In this document: positions 14,365 through 15,762 of the stretch, piece by piece
How positions within the stretch are numbered: the stretch's first letter is position 1
How the letters are laid out: each line of letters starts with the position of its first letter
NCBI GenBank assembly: GCA_002347965.1
Contig: DDYN01000027.1
Span: 1-15,762 of the forward strand
Source of the DNA: UBA2233 sp002347965 [NCBI: Nitrospirae bacterium UBA2233]
Lineage (GTDB): Bacteria > UBA2233
DNA length: 15,762 bases
Direction: 5' to 3'
Notes under the pieces: generated by a model
What the model was told of the DNA's origin: nothing
The model's database searches: none
The model's input: the letters and a program-made list of their open reading frames with translations, nothing else
Program-made: the position numbers and the translations under genes

Positions 14365-15108
14365 ATGGAACGGAACCTAGAAGAGCTGAAAAGGGCAAAA
14401 ATTGCACTCCGCGAACAAGCGCGCGTCGTCGTGTTGACTGGTGCTGGGGTGTCCAAAGAAAGCGGCGTTCCTACGTTTCGCGGAAAAAACGGGCTCTGGA
14501 AGGAGTTCCGGGCCCAAGAGCTCGCAACCCCGGAGGCCTTCAAGCGAAACCCGGCGCTTGTCTGGGAGTTTTACGAGTTCAGGAGGGCGCTTGTGTCCAG
14601 GGCGGTTCCCAACCCGGCCCACGTTGCCCTGGCGACGCTCGAAGCCCGCGTTCCTCGTTTTTGCTTGATTACGCAAAACGTAGACGGGCTGCATGCGCGG
14701 GCGGGCTCCAAAAACATTCTCGAGCTGCACGGTAACCTGTTTCGGACACGCTGCCTTGGCTGCGGGGTTCTTGAGGAAAGCTTTGCCGTTCCGATCGCCC
14801 AGAAGCTTCCTCCTTCGTGCCAGCACTGCGGAGGGTTGCTTCGGCCTGATGTCGTATGGTTCGGCGAGCCGCTTCCTGCGGGAGTGATGAACCAGGCCTC
14901 CGAAGAAGCCGGCAAGTGCGAAGCGATGCTAGTGATCGGCACCTCGGGGCTCGTTTTCCCGGCAGCAGGCCTGCCTGGGTTGGCCAAAGATGCGGGCGCG
15001 TTCTTGATCGAAATCAACCCCGAGTCCACGCCCCTTTCTCCCATGGCCGATGTATGCCTGAGAGGACCTGCCGCAAGCGTGCTTCCAAGGCTCCTTCAAG
15101 AACCTTAG
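14365..15108 (+). CDS. cobB: NAD-dependent protein deacylase, sirtuin (class III-like)
   Basis: The 247-residue protein is a full-length bacterial sirtuin, which removes acyl groups from protein lysines using NAD. The NAD motif is GAGVSKESGVPTFR (26-39), followed by TQNVDGLH and the catalytic H122 in ELHGN. The zinc site is C130-x2-C133-x18-C152-x2-C155. The late FGEPLP, GTSGLVFPAA and EINPE segments are intact. Y70 and R73 (FYEFRR) match the Y-x2-R pair that reads acidic acyl groups in SIRT5/CobB enzymes, so desuccinylase or demalonylase activity is plausible. GAGGG lies upstream of the ATG. The gene is divergent from a methyltransferase gene and convergent, six bases apart, with a second sirtuin gene. 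Confidence 0.95.
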   Translation: MERNLEELKRAKIALREQARVVVLTGAGVSKESGVPTFRGKNGLWKEFRAQELATPEAFKRNPALVWEFYEFRRALVSRAVPNPAHVALATLEARVPRFCLITQNVDGLHARAGSKNILELHGNLFRTRCLGCGVLEESFAVPIAQKLPPSCQHCGGLLRPDVVWFGEPLPAGVMNQASEEAGKCEAMLVIGTSGLVFPAAGLPGLAKDAGAFLIEINPESTPLSPMADVCLRGPAASVLPRLLQEP

Positions 15109-15114
15109 GCCTCT

Positions 15115-15762
15115 TTAGCGCTCAATTTCTAGGACAATCCTCGGAAGGACCGTAGCGGCAGATCCTTGGATGTAGAGGTCTGTATATTCAAGGAAGGCTC
15201 CGTGTGCGATGTTGACCTCGATCAGCGTGGCACCCGAGCGCTTGGCATGCTCAGGAAGGCTTGCAGCCGGCATCACCTCCCCAGAGGTCCCGACAATCAA
15301 GTAGACGTCGGATTGCATCGTAAGCGAAAGCGCCCCGTCAAAACCCTGGATCGGTTCACCGAACCCTACGATGTCGGGCCGCATGGCTCCCCCGCATGCA
15401 CAGCGGGGGATGGCCGAAAGCACCCTTTGAGCATCGGCGCTCTGGAGCGCTTCAATAAACGCGTGCGCCAAGCTAAAGAAACCCTCTTTGCCAAAAAAGC
15501 GTTTCTTTTGACAGTTCAAGCATACGAACCTGTAAATATTGCCGTGTAGCTCGAGGACATGTTTGTTGCCCGCTTCGGCATGCAGGTTGTCGATGTTCTG
15601 GGTAATCACGGCCTTCAATAATCCTAAGTCTTCGAACGCTTTGAGCGCGGCATGCCCAGGGTTTGGGGCCGCGCGCTTCAGTGTTTCGATAAACTCCAAG
15701 GAAAACGCCGCGAAGGCACCTTTTGGAAGCCTGCCTTGGGCAAGGCTCTTGGTGAGGGCTTG
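15115..15762 (-). CDS. Second sirtuin-family NAD-dependent deacylase (N-terminal part outside the window)
   Basis: The frame is open to the window edge, giving 215 residues of the C-terminal part. The NAD motif and true start lie beyond 15762. The first methionine-like codon at 15699 is an internal TTG preceded by in-frame coding sequence (...KGAFAAFS), so it is not the start. Visible motifs are NPGHAALKAFE, ITQNIDNLH, the catalytic histidine in ELHGN, the zinc pair CLNC, then a CAC pair in place of the usual second CX2C, RPDIVGFGEPI, and GTSGEVMPAASLP. The zinc spacing differs from that of the neighbouring sirtuin, so this is not a recent duplicate. The Y-x2-R acyl-reading pair, if present, would lie around the window edge and cannot be judged. 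Confidence 0.93.
   Translation of the reverse strand, partial: QALTKSLAQGRLPKGAFAAFSLEFIETLKRAAPNPGHAALKAFEDLGLLKAVITQNIDNLHAEAGNKHVLELHGNIYRFVCLNCQKKRFFGKEGFFSLAHAFIEALQSADAQRVLSAIPRCACGGAMRPDIVGFGEPIQGFDGALSLTMQSDVYLIVGTSGEVMPAASLPEHAKRSGATLIEVNIAHGAFLEYTDLYIQGSAATVLPRIVLEIER

Noticed and set aside
14306-15762. Sirtuin-based phage defence island
   Set aside because: Both sirtuins are ordinary stand-alone deacylases in length and motifs, and no nuclease, helicase, SLOG or Argonaute partner is present in the window.

Overview
The window comes from a bacterial chromosome, about 15.8 kb with moderate-to-high GC by eye, densely packed with genes. TonB, a lipoprotein and an Mla-type lipid transport set point to a diderm (two-membrane) bacterium. 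The Rrf2 regulator, direct-sulfhydrylation enzyme, molybdenum cofactor gene with a PBP-like tail and paired sirtuins would fit an anaerobic or sulfur-metabolising lineage, but the sequence does not let me name the phylum or species. I see no rRNA, tRNA, CRISPR, insertion sequence or phage gene.

Region 1 (1-2978, + strand) is a chelate-uptake cassette. It holds the C-terminal part of a periplasmic binding protein, a FecCD-type permease, its ATPase and a TonB-like protein, each overlapping the next. Together they would energise an outer-membrane receptor (not in the window) and then move an iron, haem, cobalamin or metal chelate across the inner membrane. By eye it is more AT-rich than the Mla region.

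Region 2 (2979-4191) holds a convergent nitroreductase on the minus strand, then about 480 bases without a gene. That gap has several hairpins and a near-consensus promoter reading into the next region.

Region 3 (4192-13754, + strand) is one uninterrupted same-strand run of eleven genes with gaps of 0-37 bases or small overlaps: an Rrf2 regulator, an O-acetylhomoserine sulfhydrylase, three universal-stress proteins, an unrecognised lipoprotein, MlaE-MlaF-MlaD, a glycerate 2-kinase and a MoeA with a divergent PBP-like C-terminal domain. It may be one long operon or a directon with internal promoters. The Rrf2-MetY pair resembles CymR-type control of sulfur assimilation. The Mla genes would shuttle phospholipid between the two membranes.

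Region 4 (13751-15762) has a SAM methyltransferase (minus), a class III-like sirtuin (+) and a second sirtuin with a different zinc motif (minus, running off the window). The two sirtuin genes face each other tail to tail.

I did not find a clear new defence or mobile system. The most interesting items are the sirtuin pair, the lipoprotein fixed in front of the Mla genes, the decaying series of stress proteins, the odd tonB start, the divergent MoeA tail and the structured gap upstream of the Rrf2 gene.
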